A stretch of 64,000 bases of DNA from Nematostella vectensis (lineage: Eukaryota; Cnidaria; Anthozoa; Actiniaria; Edwardsiidae): NCBI RefSeq assembly GCF_932526225.1, contig NC_064042.1, positions 11,853,040 through 11,917,039 of the forward strand, written 5' to 3'. Of the stretch, positions 47,501 to 58,109 are shown piece by piece (within the stretch, counting starts at the first letter, position 1; each line of letters starts with the position of its first letter). Below the pieces are notes generated by a model. The model saw nothing but the letters and a program-made list of their open reading frames with translations, was not told the DNA's origin and ran no database searches. The position numbers and the translations under genes were made by a program.

Positions 47501-50500
47501 GCTATTATCTATAAAGTACTTTAGTTATCCCTACCATACTCTCTTATCAAATAAAACTCTGCACTCTTTTTAATCATGTTCTTAACATAATAACAAAGTT
47601 AGTTATCCTTTACATGAAATGTCCATTATATACCTATAATTTCATCTGAGCCCTCACTATTATCTATACAGTACATGAGTTATCCCTACCATACTCTCTT
47701 ATCAAATAAACCTCTGCACTATTTAATTATATTCTCAACATAATGACAAAGTTAGTTATCCTTTACAGGAAATGGTTATCAGAGGTGTTAAGGAATTGCT
47801 GTTCACATCTGATGGAATTTGGCAAATGCAGATAGAGAAGAAGTACTCTTTGCCTGGAGGTACTTTGACTTTTGACCTTTGACCTTTGATTAGGGTTTGA
47901 GTGGCTGATCCATAAGGAAGATCAGATGTGTTGTCTTCCAAAATACTTCACTGTCTTATTATGACATACAGTTTGAAAAATACATTGTGAATAAATCCTT
48001 TACACTCAACACTAGTTGATCTATCAATTCTTTATTTGCAGTCTTGAAAACAGTGAATTTTCAAAGGAATGAAACAAATATCCTAAAAGGACTCAGGAAA
48101 TTGCAGGTAGAGAAAAATAGATTCAGGCAAAAAAGTTGGACTTGTTTTGTCTTATACTGCCTGGTAATTACTGTACAACTCTTGACATAATTTCAGTTTC
48201 CAGCCCTGCATTTGTGAAATTGAAATGTAAAATCAAGCAGATTATTTTCCCTCCTTGCAGCCAAACATGCCACTTATGGTAACAGAGTTCTGGTCTGGCT
48301 GGTTTGATCATTGGGGTGAAGACAAACATGTTCTTACCGTAGAAAAAGCAGCCGAAAGAACCAAAAACATCCTGAAAATGGAATCATCCATAAACTACTA
48401 TATGTTGCATGGTATGTGCAGTAGGAGATCTTGGACAGGGGCTCTCTGCAAGAGATAAAAAATGTTTTTTTTTTTTAGTCGCATCAAGTTTTCTTTTCCT
48501 GTTCAATCTTCCATCCAAAAATAATCTGCCTATTTATAAACCAGCTGGTCTAATCACAACTTAGCAGTTTATTGGCTTGGAAGACTTTTGCATGGATAGA
48601 GACCGCTTACAAATAATTTAAACTATGTGTTCAAATTGTGTGATTCTAGAACCTGCAGTTTCTTTCCCCCTCCCCCCAATCCTAGCGAAGGAAATTGGAA
48701 ACTTCATGGAGCAATTTTTTCGATACACCATATAAACTGCAGACTTCTAGCACCAGCCAGCACCTCCCACCACAGTGTTCAAACTGCGCCAAATTTGTGG
48801 GCCAGTGTCTCGCCAGCGTATTGCCAGGAATGCTGGCGCAGTTCGCACAGGGCTTTACATGCACAAAAAAAAATTTTTTCCATTTTTAAATTCCGGGGTT
48901 GGGTTGGTAGGGTGCTCTCAGAACATTCATTCAGGGAGGTGGTGGATATCTTGATTTTTTAAAAATTGTTATTTTAGTTGTTGTCAGCTTCTATGTTATC
49001 CTTCATAATTTTGTATAACCTTTGTTGCTATCCTAGGAGGTACAAACTTTGGTTTCATGAATGGTGCTAATGCTGAGAATGGCAAGTACAAGCCAACAAT
49101 TACCTCATATGGTATGTTACAACTAAGAGTATTGCTAAAGACATCTATTCAGTTAAATTACGGTTATTGTTTTTTTAAGAGATCACTGAAACTGGACCAA
49201 ATAAATAGCTACTTCTGATCCAGATATTAAAAAGGTCCTGCCACCAGATTGTGATTGGCTTAGTGCATAATCGTAATGTTTTGCATGATGCATCAATAGG
49301 GACCTTAAGCAACGACAACGGCAACGCGAACGGTGACGGCATAAAACAGTTGAGAATTCAAAGAACCAGACGTGAAAAATACTCTGAAATGGATTCTGTC
49401 TGATACATTTCAGCCAATTTCCTTCAAACTACAACGTGAAAACTTCAAGTTTCGCGGTCTATCGAGGACGGGAACGTGTGCGCTAAAAACTATAATATCC
49501 TTGTTCGCTATGTTAGAAATAAGACTCTAGGGTTTACTATAGTTTTTTTTGGGGAATACATGAATGAGTGAATTGTATCAAAACTAGTTTAAAATTGAGC
49601 GCAAAGTATAAAAGCTGATTTGGGGATCACGTTTTCACTGTAGTCGCCTTCGTAGTTGCTTAAGGTCCCTAATAAGTAAAATTGCTTGGTATGTTGGTTA
49701 AAACACCCCCATGTGTATAGAGCCAGTGTGTCGAGAGGGACAAGTCTAATGATGAGCAACAGTGTAAGGGTTGGCAGTTATACCATCTAATAAATGAAAT
49801 TATTTCAAGCTAATGTCACTAATAGGGTTAGAGGCATCTAGAGTGGTTGCTTGTTCGAGTGGGACGATGGACACTAGAACAACTATTTTTGTATTTTGTT
49901 GCAACCATTATATGCTAAATGAATGTTTTTATTCTAGATTATGATGCCCCTATATCTGAGTCAGGAGACATCACGCCAAAATATAGGGAATTAAGGGAAA
50001 AACTACTGAAATATGCACCCAAGAATTCACGTATGTCATTCAGCCTTTTGCGCTACCTCAATCTTCCTCTCTTGCACTCTTCTCATTGCTTACTACAGGG
50101 CTTCTGCAATTACGCGCTTGTGCGGAAGCGCGTAATTTGGCTTTCTCCGCGTAATCCGCGTAAACCACAAATTTCCGCGTAATATCGCGTAATTTGGCTA
50201 AATTTTGAAAGACAAAACATTTTAGTGCACAGCTGATGTGTTCTTTTAGGGTTTTTACCTCTATTTCTCGTAAAAAAGAGATATATTCTTCGTAAGAGTG
50301 CGATATTTCGAAAACAAATAAAATGACTAGGCGTTCTTTGCTAAACCGCGAAGGCCTAGGACTGATAATAAAATACCTTTTTTAATTGGCTGGTGGCTAG
50401 AAGCCAATGGAAACTCGCCTAAAATATTTTCGCGCAAAAAATTAACCTTTTCAAGTTATTTCGTGCTTTCTTTCGGTACAAAATGTAGTTCGGGCGTAAC

Positions 50501-53500
50501 AGTTGATATTCCGTGTAATTTAGCGCGTAATTCAGTAAAGAATCCAGCAAGATTTTGATTTTCCGCGTAATTTAGCGCGTAATTTAGCAAAGATTACCGC
50601 GTGATTTTGAGTTTTTTTTCCGCGTAATTCCAGAAGCCCTGTTACTAGAGAGACAGAAGTGTTTTACTTTGAACTCTTTTTTAGCAGTTAATTTACCTTT
50701 TTGATATCCTCTTGCAGTTTCAAAGCAGATGCCTGAAATCCCACATAATTCAGAGAAGACCATATATGGTAAGCCAAATATAACCCTTACTTCAAATTTG
50801 GTGAGTCATATTCACAATACATTTACATATTATTGTTGAATCATAAATATCTCTTTCATTTTCGCCCTGTGTAATAAGACAACTGATCGTAGGTAATAGA
50901 CTGAAAGCTGAAAGCTTTTGCTGTTCAGAAGTGTTTTATAGCGGAATTCGTTGTAGCGCGACCGGTGAGAATTCAAATCCATTTCTTTTCTGGAAATAAA
51001 GCGTACTCAATTATACCACCGTGACCTATCAGTTTCTTTGCTGTTTGGAGTCAAATGACGTGACAATAAAAACGTGAAAGCCATCGATTGGTTTTGCTTG
51101 GTCTAGTCTGTTGATTGACTATGTGCTATTTCAAAACGAGAAAAGGATTTTGGATTCGCCGAGTTCGCGCAACAACTAATTTTGCATTTACATGAAAGTT
51201 CCAATTTACAATAGTCAAAAGTATACAATATACCTATTTCAAATACGTATAACTAGAAAGAAAACAGACCAAGCTTAAAAAAAGCTAGATGGTCTGCGTA
51301 GGCGTGGTGTAGACAAGCTATGAATCAACACAAGCTTGAAAAGTACGTTGTACTCCTACGAAAATAAAAGCAACTATTCAGCTTTGCAAACCTTGAATAG
51401 TTTTCATTTATGTGATTTATTTCCCTATTTGTTTGATACCCACAAAGCACTGCGGGTTAAGACACATGGATTCTCGGGTTGCAAATTTATTCTAAATTGG
51501 TGTATGAATGTTACCCAAAATGAACATTAAATAATTTTTGCTTTATCCATTACCACTCATGCTATGTTATCGTTTTTTTTCCAGAACCAGTAGAAATGCA
51601 ACACTTTTTGAAGTTGGATTCATTGCTCGCAATGATTGTAAGGACGATTATTTATGGCGTTTTAAAACGTGAAGATTCTTGTTTTTGTTTTACTCTCTAA
51701 GCGCTTCCTATACGAACGACTGCTCGAAGATCTCGATACTGTCCGCTCCATGCAGTTTATAATCATTAGCGTAATGATTGTAAGGACGATTATTTATGGC
51801 GTTATAAAACGTGAAGCTTCTTGTTTTTGTTTTACTCTCTAAGCGCTTCCTATACGAACGACTGCTTGAAGATTTAGATACTGTCCGCTCCATGCAGTTT
51901 ATAATCATTAGCGTTGGTTACTATGCGAGGGATGTAAATAAGGGAGAAGCGTCATGAAGACAGGGTTATATACCGTAGTATCTGCCAGTCGCCATTTTGT
52001 CTCCTTGGCAAGATAACGTGTTTGAGAAAGCATATATTTATATCGGTTGATTTGGCGAAGCTATTACGTTATTTTTTTTATTGAAGTTTGTACCTTGTGT
52101 AAAAAAACGTTACTTTTAGACGTTACTCAGTCACAATGTAGAGAGCCAAGTTTAATCCATCTAAATACCATCCATCTAAGTACTTTGTTCTCATCTACCA
52201 TCTAATCCATCTGAGTACTTTGCTGATCTGTCGATGACTCAACTAGGAGCCTCTGAAGATAGCTTCCAAAGTCTCTTCTGATGTGCGCTTATTTTATTTG
52301 CCCATGATTGATTCCCTGTCTAATATCTTTGTAGAGCCCAATTGAAAGCAGACACCCTGTTGCCATGGAGTTCTTGCCAATCAATAAGAATGGTGGTCAA
52401 GGCTATGGATTCACACTGTATGAAGCGCGATTACCGTCCACTGCCAAAAGTATCAAGATTGAGAGCTACAGGGACCGAGCTCAAGTGTGTTCCAGTTCCG
52501 AACTGAATTAATAATTTGTTTCCTTTAGACCATGTCCTGTACATCTATTTCAAAAAACGTATGCCAAAGTGCATTTCTAACACCAAAAGAAGCTTATGGG
52601 TACTAGCTATTCATACTAATTGTAGTTACATATATAACCTCAGCACCATACCGAGTACCATACCTTGGTAGACATCTCGTGATAATCGTTTCAAGTAGTT
52701 GATAATCGTACATATTTTTCTGCGTTTGGCAAAAATAAATTGAAATCCATTCCTTTTGGCCGTAAAACTCCCAGTTGCACATCTGACACCATTTTTCGAA
52801 ATAAACATAAATATATTTCGGATAACGAAAATATTTGCTTAAAAAATGTCTGTCATTGTTCCTGAACAGATTTTGTACCTTCTTTTCTATCTTTAGGTAT
52901 TTTATAACTCAATTCCATTGGAAATTCCTGAGCCGATGAACATCGAAAAGAAGTACTTAGACGAAAACAAAACGAAAAATGTCGTCATTGATCTGTCTGG
53001 AGTAAAGGTACTTGTTTGTTTAGAATGAACTAAATAATAAAAAGATCTAAGACGTTGGTCATATTTTCAGTATAAAAAAAGTTGACCTAGTTTTTATTGT
53101 GTTAAAGTCCGGTTATATATTTGGAAAATAAAAACCCTATCTTATTCAAATATTTAAGACATTTTGTCTGATAATGTCTTCCAACCCTTGAAGCCTCTGT
53201 CCATTTGACCAATGTCTAAGTTGCATATCTGAAATCTTACCAAAAGTGAAATTTCATCCTTTAGTCCAAACAAATAGATATGCTGTTGTAAACTTTTTAC
53301 GAACAAAACATTTCAAAATTTTCTTTTGCATTCCCAAACATGTTTTTCTGTAGTAGATTTTGCAACAATTTTATATTGAGCTTTCCTTTTTTTTAGAAAC
53401 AAGATTCTAATAAGCTACAGATTTTGGTGGAGAACATGGGCAGGGTAAACTTTAAACAAGAAATCAACAATCAACGAAAAGGTGCTCTCCCTTGTTATTA

Positions 53501-56500
53501 GTAGTACTAATAGGGGAATCACGCTTAAAAGATCACGCGACCTTTCTGGATGGCATATTCAAAACAAAATAACCACAAAAATGACTTTGCCCATCCACAG
53601 TTAATAGAGAGAGATGGTTAGAAAACCTGGCGAACTTCAAAGAACATAAACAATAGGCGCTCTCTGATGTTGAACAACCCTGTCACGTGATCACGAACGT
53701 GCACAAACCAAGCGTACAGTACAAGAAAACATATGGACGAAATGTATTAATACGCGTATTCGGGCACAAATCCTTTATTGATTTATTTAAAACTTTGCTA
53801 TTTTCATTCAATTAATTTTAATCTTTGTCTTTATCACTTCGCATGTTTTATCGCCATTACATCCCGAGCTCTGCAGGCCTAGAAAGTTAGTTTTAGACAG
53901 CCATGTACATTTTAGTGCCGTGCGCCGCTAAAATTCTATAGTGAGTAGAGCTCTATCAAACAAACTCGGTGAGCTCTAACGGCAAGAATAGTAGCGTTTG
54001 TCAAGTCTGCATTAATACTAAGATTTTTCTTAAGATCGCCGTGCGGTATTGATGCAAATGGCAACGATTCTTCGTTTACTCCATATAATCTCTTGTACTG
54101 TACGCTCGACTTGTGCACGGTCATGGTCAGATAACTCTGATATAAGAGAACAATAAAATGTCGCTTTGAACTTCGCCGCGCTTCCAAACCAGTCCCCTCT
54201 ACTTAGTATGGCCCATCACACCAGAGAACGACGAAAAAGTCAAATCTTTAAATGAAACTAAACCATTTCTGAAAAAAATTATGCGTTTTTTCGTAAGCGC
54301 TGAATAAGTTGCTTTTTGTTGCTGTTATTTTGCCGCTAAATGTTTGAGCGCTCTAGTTTGCCACCCAAAAAGTCACGTGATCTCTTAGTGCAGGTCTCAT
54401 ATTACCATTGAATTGAGAGATGTCTGTGGGTCCCTCTGGAAAGAATATGTTCAATATATATTGTATGGGTATGTCCAATATATATTGTATTAGTGGAATT
54501 GAATGCTGAATTCCAAGTCCTGATTGCTTGTGTATTCTCGTACTAGGGATTCTTGGCGATGTTTTTGTCGATGGCGATAGACACATGTCTTGGAAAATTT
54601 ATCCTCTTGAATTCAAACAAGATTTTATGGAAAGGTAAGTTTTTTAAGGCTGTTGAAACAAGAGGTCGTTAGATGAGAATGTCGCCGTGTTGCACTCTAA
54701 GAGTAGGATTGAAGGAGCGTTTGAGGCTGCGAAAATGTAGTCGGTGCTTTATCTGTACTTAACGTACTTACGTATATAATACGCTAAAGAATGGACTGTG
54801 ATCCACCTTTCACGGAAAAAAACGGCTGAGCTAGAAAACTCTGAAATTATACCATTTCCACACATTACCGGAGAAGAGGTGTGCAAAATGTTTTTCAATA
54901 TTATTTTCAACATTATACCGGGGACCAAAGTTCTAACTCACGCGTTTCTGTAAGCGAGAGGATCACACTCGCAAGGCGCCATTTTCAAGATTTCATAGAA
55001 GCACAAAAATAATTTATTTCCCGCAGCAAAAAGGACCAATGACCTTCACACCTCCGTGTCTCTCAAGAAAAACACACTAAAAGTATCAGGCCCGTACCCA
55101 GGATTATTCTTAGGGGGGTGCGGAATCCGAAAAAGTGGACCTCATTTTTCCGGGGGGGAGGGAGATCTCTGATAAAAATCCGACGACCCCCGAAAGAACA
55201 AAGAGGGATTTTTTTTATGCCTTTGCATTATCTCCACAGAAAGTTTATTGTCGGATTTGGCTACATACTAGAGTGATCTAGCTTATGCTTCATAGTTTTG
55301 TCTACAAATAGCCTATCTATTGAAAACCAAAACCGTTTTGGGGGGATGCGTTCGCACCCCCTGCACCCCCCCTGGGTACGGGCCTGAGTATACAGTAATA
55401 ATCTCCAAAAATATCATCGTAGAGGAGAACTCTTACCCTAGACAATATCGGAAGTTGTGTAAACAAACCTTCGAGCGCGCGGAAAATCAAATCTGAAGAA
55501 AATTTGAATACATGCCGTAGTTTCATTGCATAGATAGATTAGTTGTAGCTAAAAACACAATCGTCCTTTTATCGTTTTTTTTTTAGAAAGGCAATATTCC
55601 TACCTTGAAAAGAAGTAGATTCTTTAGCTCCATCGCGCATAAACGAAACCGTTCGCAAACAAGAAAACGAAAGAAAAGAGCTTTTATCTACAACTGCAAG
55701 ACTTTTGACTTTTGAACAACTTTAATTCAATCCATTAAAAGACGGTGCATAAACGCATATTTGATGGTGCACAACACTTCTTATTTTATCAGATCATTCT
55801 TAAGTACTATAAAAGCAAAAGGTTTGTTCATTACAAATATTTGGCGGTCATTTTGTGTTTTCAGAACCACATACCTCTTATGTCACATCGATTTTCATTA
55901 AAAAGTATGGAATCGACCACCAAATAACACATTAATCCCAATAAAGCCAACGAAGCGAGGATTAACAATCCACTCTCTTATTCACAAAACCCAACACATG
56001 AAAGTGCGAACTGTCATAGTTAGAATTTGCTTGTCCGACTCCCGCCAAAAACATCATGCACAGGGTTCCCAACACGGATATAGGAAAAGGTGGAATACTA
56101 AAATACGGGCGGTATTTTCTAGAAAGCGCATTTTTAAAAGGGAAATTAAATATGAGATAAATATATTGGGGGCTCAAAAGGGAGGCATTTGTTCAATTTA
56201 TGTTTACTACGACGCATACTACTCCGCTAAAGCACCAGGAAGCCCATTATATTGAAGGATTGAAATATGCCCTAAAAAGTTTTGTACAAAAAGGAATTGC
56301 TTTTCTTGAATATTTCTCTGGTAACCACTAGTACTCTATATTAGTAGAATAAAGGGGACTTTTGGGGTTTTCTTTTCTATCCATGCATAGTTGTCAAATC
56401 TAAGTTACCTAGAAGGCAGGCGATAATTATTTTGTACCATTGTTAGCGCATCAGACAGTCAGTCGCTCTGGTAGCGCCTGTGCCTCTCACACTGGGTTCT

Positions 56501-57236
56501 GGGTTCTATTCCCGGTTCCGACGTGAGTTAAGTTATTTGGCTTTCGCCTTTGCTCCGAGGGCTTTTCTCCGAGAAAATTTCATGAGTTGTATGAGGGCTT
56601 TCTGAAATGTTTTCCTTTGCCTTCGCCACAACAGTGTATCTTTATTCTCATAATTCAATTCAATTCAATTATAATATTTTTCAAAATATTATTTCTCAGT
56701 CTAAATAAAGCTGAATGGAGCGTAAGATCAGAGAGACGTCGTCGTGGTCCCGGCATGCATCGGGGAAGCTTTAGCATCGATGACTCCCCAAAGGATACGT
56801 TCGTGTTGATGAGCGGATGGACTAAGGGCGTTTGCTTCGTGAATGGTCGGAATCTTGGCCGATACTGGAATATTGGACCACAGTATACTCTGTATTTACC
56901 CTCTCCTTGGCTCAAGCAGGGAGAAAACACGGTCAGTAGAACTGGGATAGAGAAGGGAGACCCTATTCTTATTTCTTATTTTATCTGTATCATTATAAAG
57001 AAAGAGATCCGTTATATTCCGGTAAAAAAAAACTAGTATATTGTCAACCTCTAGTGAGTTCGAAGTGTTTTGCACATGTAACAATGGAACGTTAATAAAT
57101 GATTATTCTATTGCGAGTAACTGCTTCCGTTTTTCTACAGATCGTCTTGTTTGAGCAGGAGGGCCCAACAGGAGACGCTGAAGTTAGATTTGTCACCGAG
57201 CCCCAACTAGGCTCAAAGTTGACCGAGAGGAACTAG
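38554..57236 (+). CDS. GH35 beta-galactosidase-like protein (complete, 17 exons)
   Basis: Glycoside hydrolase family 35, the GLB1 / GLB1-like type that removes terminal beta-galactose from glycans in the lysosome or outside the cell. Exons: 38554-38831, 39013-39081, 40944-41148, 41597-41689, 47769-47859, 48042-48106, 48261-48411, 49037-49111, 49938-50030, 50718-50768, 51585-51637, 52335-52484, 52897-53007, 53397-53481, 54547-54634, 56700-56931, 57141-57236. They join to 1986 nt (661 aa), normal for the family. A hydrophobic segment at about residues 14-33 (TIVILSALAILVVLWMAFG) is a signal anchor or signal peptide. Landmarks: [48 protein letters not shown] with the acid/base Glu199, MVTEFWSGWFDHWG with the nucleophile Glu276, GGTNFGFMNGAN, and the C-terminal galactose-binding-like domain with GRNLGRYWNIGPQ. 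Both catalytic residues are present, so activity is likely. The start could be the ATG at 38563 instead. It resembles GLB1L2/GLB1L3 more than GLB1, but the exact orthologue is not settled here. Confidence 0.95.
39661..40430. mobile_element. Foldback element with ~150-bp inverted arms (intron 2)
   Basis: The left end TACCCTGCTAGCAGAG and the right end (reverse strand) TACCCTTCTAGCAGAC are followed by long matching arms: CCTGTTTGTTTCTA, GAGTCTGTTCTTT, AGGAGAAACCTCTGCC and ACAGCCGCTAT on both. The central 400 bp show no frame of interest. The flanks CTCATTT and CTCATCATTT are similar but do not give a clean target-site duplication. Confidence 0.8.
42163..43118. mobile_element. Foldback element with GCCCGCTA subterminal arrays (intron 4)
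   Basis: The left arm contains many GCCCGCTA motifs, including a nearly perfect 40-bp tandem repeat (about 42280-42410, units GCCCGCTGTTTTCAGTTTAA then TGCCCGCTAGCGCCCATAAA). The right arm (42795-43085) carries the inverse motif (T)AGCGGGC many times. The outer ends TTTACCCGGTG and CACCAGGTAAA are roughly inverted. The motif arrays are element-specific, as in Foldback-type elements. No transposase frame is present. Confidence 0.7.
43369..45697. mobile_element. DNA transposon with ~560-bp terminal inverted repeats (intron 4)
   Basis: Arms 43369-43925 and 45115-45697 are inverted copies. The outer ends start AGTAGGGTAGGTATGGAATT on both strands, followed by two GCGGGGGAATA repeats and an array of ATTCTATTCCGACGGCCGTC-like units. 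The inner part of the arms ends TTTTTGTTTACGGTC. The 1.2-kb centre holds one broken protein remnant on the minus strand (44472-45010). Superfamily unknown to me. Confidence 0.85.
44472..45010 (-). pseudogene. Broken protein remnant inside the long-TIR transposon
   Basis: Read on the minus strand from about 45010, an acidic, serine-rich N-terminal part (NEDSSSDESIDD) is followed by WDRLQAESIDRFHGHWKELV. After a frameshift near 44740 come LVPHYRKELRKVLFEHLKWM, then RTLRKDPTFKKIIDTQKNLM and NNDGFDFSEETES-like residues, ending before 44472. At least two frameshifts break it. Similar hypothetical proteins are, to my recollection, common in coral and anemone gene sets, consistent with a transposon product. 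I cannot assign a domain. Confidence 0.55.
46012..47186. mobile_element. CTGTACAGGACCC element, full-length copy (intron 4)
   Basis: The ends are GTACTGTACAGGACCC and GGGTCCTGTACAGTAC. Each arm carries short arrays of (GG)ACCCGAAATGATCCC and its inverse. The element aligns along its length with 29348-30469. If the termini are CTGTACAG, the flanks give TA on each side as a possible target duplication. No coding capacity is visible. Confidence 0.85.
47357..47470. repeat. Dispersed repeat, second copy of the 29247-29347 family
   Basis: It shares CAGTCTCCAGTCAATC, AATATTTTCACGATTGATCA and CCTCCTGTAATTGTC with 29247-29347. It lies about 170 bp right of the CTGTACAGGACCC element. Confidence 0.65.
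47472..47781 (+). repeat. Tandem duplication across the exon 5 acceptor, ~154-bp period
   Basis: ATTTCATCTGAGCC, ATCCCTACCATACTCTCTTA, TCAAATAAA and GTTAGTTATCCTTTACA occur twice. The second unit ends at the real junction TTTACAG|GAAATGGTTATC of exon 5 (47769). The first unit ends TTTACATGAAATG at 47610-47622, so it includes the first bases of the exon but its acceptor AG is AT. Confidence 0.9.
49297..49671. mobile_element. MITE with TAGGGACCTTAAGCAAC inverted ends (intron 8)
   Basis: The left end TAGGGACCTTAAGCAACGAC and the right end GTTGCTTAAGGTCCCTA are near-perfect inverted repeats, followed by GGCAACG / CGCCTTCGTAG subterminal similarity. A TA dinucleotide is possibly shared with the target. 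There is no coding frame. Confidence 0.85.
50096..50641. mobile_element. Foldback MITE CAGGG...CCCTG with GCGTAATTT arrays (intron 9)
   Basis: The ends are CAGGGCTTCTGCAATTACGC and GCGTAATTCCAGAAGCCCTG. Immediate flanks are TTACTA at 50090-50095 and TTACTA at 50642-50647, a perfect 6-bp target-site duplication. The arms are filled with CCGCGTAATTT / AGCGCGTAATTTAGC motifs. No protein frame is present. Confidence 0.9.
51631..51914 (+). repeat. Tandem duplication starting in exon 11, 142-bp period
   Basis: The exon 11 end AATGATT and its donor GTAAGGACG at 51631-51646, with the next ~126 bp, recur at 51773 with few changes. The second copy keeps AATGATTGTAAGGACG intact, so a second potential donor follows the real one by 142 bp. 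Confidence 0.92.
53500..54215. mobile_element. Foldback element (intron 14)
   Basis: Left-arm blocks GAACTTCAAAG, GTGCACAA and GAGCGTACAGTACAAGA-like sequence recur inverted in the right arm (CTTGTACTGTACGCTCGACT, TTGTGCACGG, TTTGAACTTCGC). The outer edges AGTACTAATAGGGGAATC and (reverse strand) ATACTAAGTAGAGGGGACTG are related. Boundaries are approximate. No supported gene inside. Confidence 0.65.
54240..54400. repeat. Dispersed repeat, second copy of the 28980-29112 family
   Basis: It shares CCATTTCTGA, CGTAAGCGCTG, TAGTTTGCCACCCAAA and CTCTTAGTGCAGGTC with 28980-29112, with an insertion of about 30 bp between the blocks. Confidence 0.55.
55087..55386. mobile_element. MITE CAGGCCCGTACCCAGG (intron 15)
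   Basis: The ends CAGGCCCGTACCCAGG and CCTGGGTACGGGCCTG are perfect 16-bp inverted repeats. AGTAT lies immediately outside both ends (55082-55086 and 55387-55391), a probable target duplication. The subterminal regions are G-rich on the left and C-rich on the right. It has the same end type as 1322-1477. Confidence 0.9.
56455..56672 (+). mobile_element. tRNA-derived SINE candidate (intron 15)
   Basis: CTGGTAGCGCCTGTGCCTC resembles an A-box region and GGGTTCTATTCCCGGTTCC a B-box, spaced as in a tRNA. A non-tRNA body with CTTTCGCCTTTGCTCCGAGG follows. The element ends in a short CAATT repeat at 56656-56672. It ends about 30 bp before exon 16, whose polypyrimidine tract is therefore close to the SINE tail. 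Exact ends and target duplications could not be fixed. Confidence 0.55.
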
Positions 57237-57800
57237 GCACAAAAAATGCCATGACAGCGGTACAATTAATTCAGGTATGCGCAAGGCAAGAAAGACATCG
57301 AAAGTCAGATCAATGTCAGCGGTAAAACAATGCAATGGTATGCACAGACATGGTGACACTTGGATTGTGAAGACCCTCGAAGCGAGGTTGGGAAGCGAGC
57401 TATGATGAAATATACATTGCGCGAACATGACACTAAATTGTTACATTCTGGAGAAGCTTACCAGGGGGATTTTGAAGTTGGGCGCACTCGGACACTACCC
57501 ATCTGTTCCCAGCAGATTAGATAGCAAGGTAGCAGAATTACCCTCAATTTTTAATATGAAGAATTTTAAAAAAATGGAAAATATTTTTATGCATTTTCGA
57601 TTTAATTTAAGTGATCTTTATACCAAAAAAAATTGACAAAAGACAAACAAGAATTTTATGTATCATACAAAATCATGCAAGTATTAAATGAAATTAAAAA
57701 TTTTACATTTGGATGCGTTTATTTTAAAATTCAGGTTTCGATGAATAACTGTCATGCGTCTTTCACTGTTCAATAATAAAAGAGTAATGTTTGATGCTAA
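57237..57800 (+). other. 3' UTR and poly(A) signal of the GLB1-like gene
   Basis: There is no coding after the TAG at 57234-57236. AATAAA at 57775-57780 is a candidate poly(A) signal, about 540 nt downstream. The short frames here have no recognisable similarity. Confidence 0.55.
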
Positions 57801-58109
57801 AAGCCTTGCGTTCGGTTATGCTCAACTTTTTCCCGTGGGGGGGGGGGAGAGAAGGGTCTTTCATAATTTAGCACCTTGAAAAGGGGGGGCACTGATTCGA
57901 AGCTCGGCGCTAAAATGTGAATTTACGACAGTTCATCAAAGCTGGGTTTGTTTTTACTCTTATTTCTTTATTTATGACGCCAATGAAACTGAACAAAAAA
58001 AGCACTCAAGGCATTTCAATTAATGAATTAATTTTAATAATTTATCATATTTTGTCATATGCTCGCAACACCTCCGACTGCGATGAGCTGCCGACTCCTA
58101 TACGCCTGT

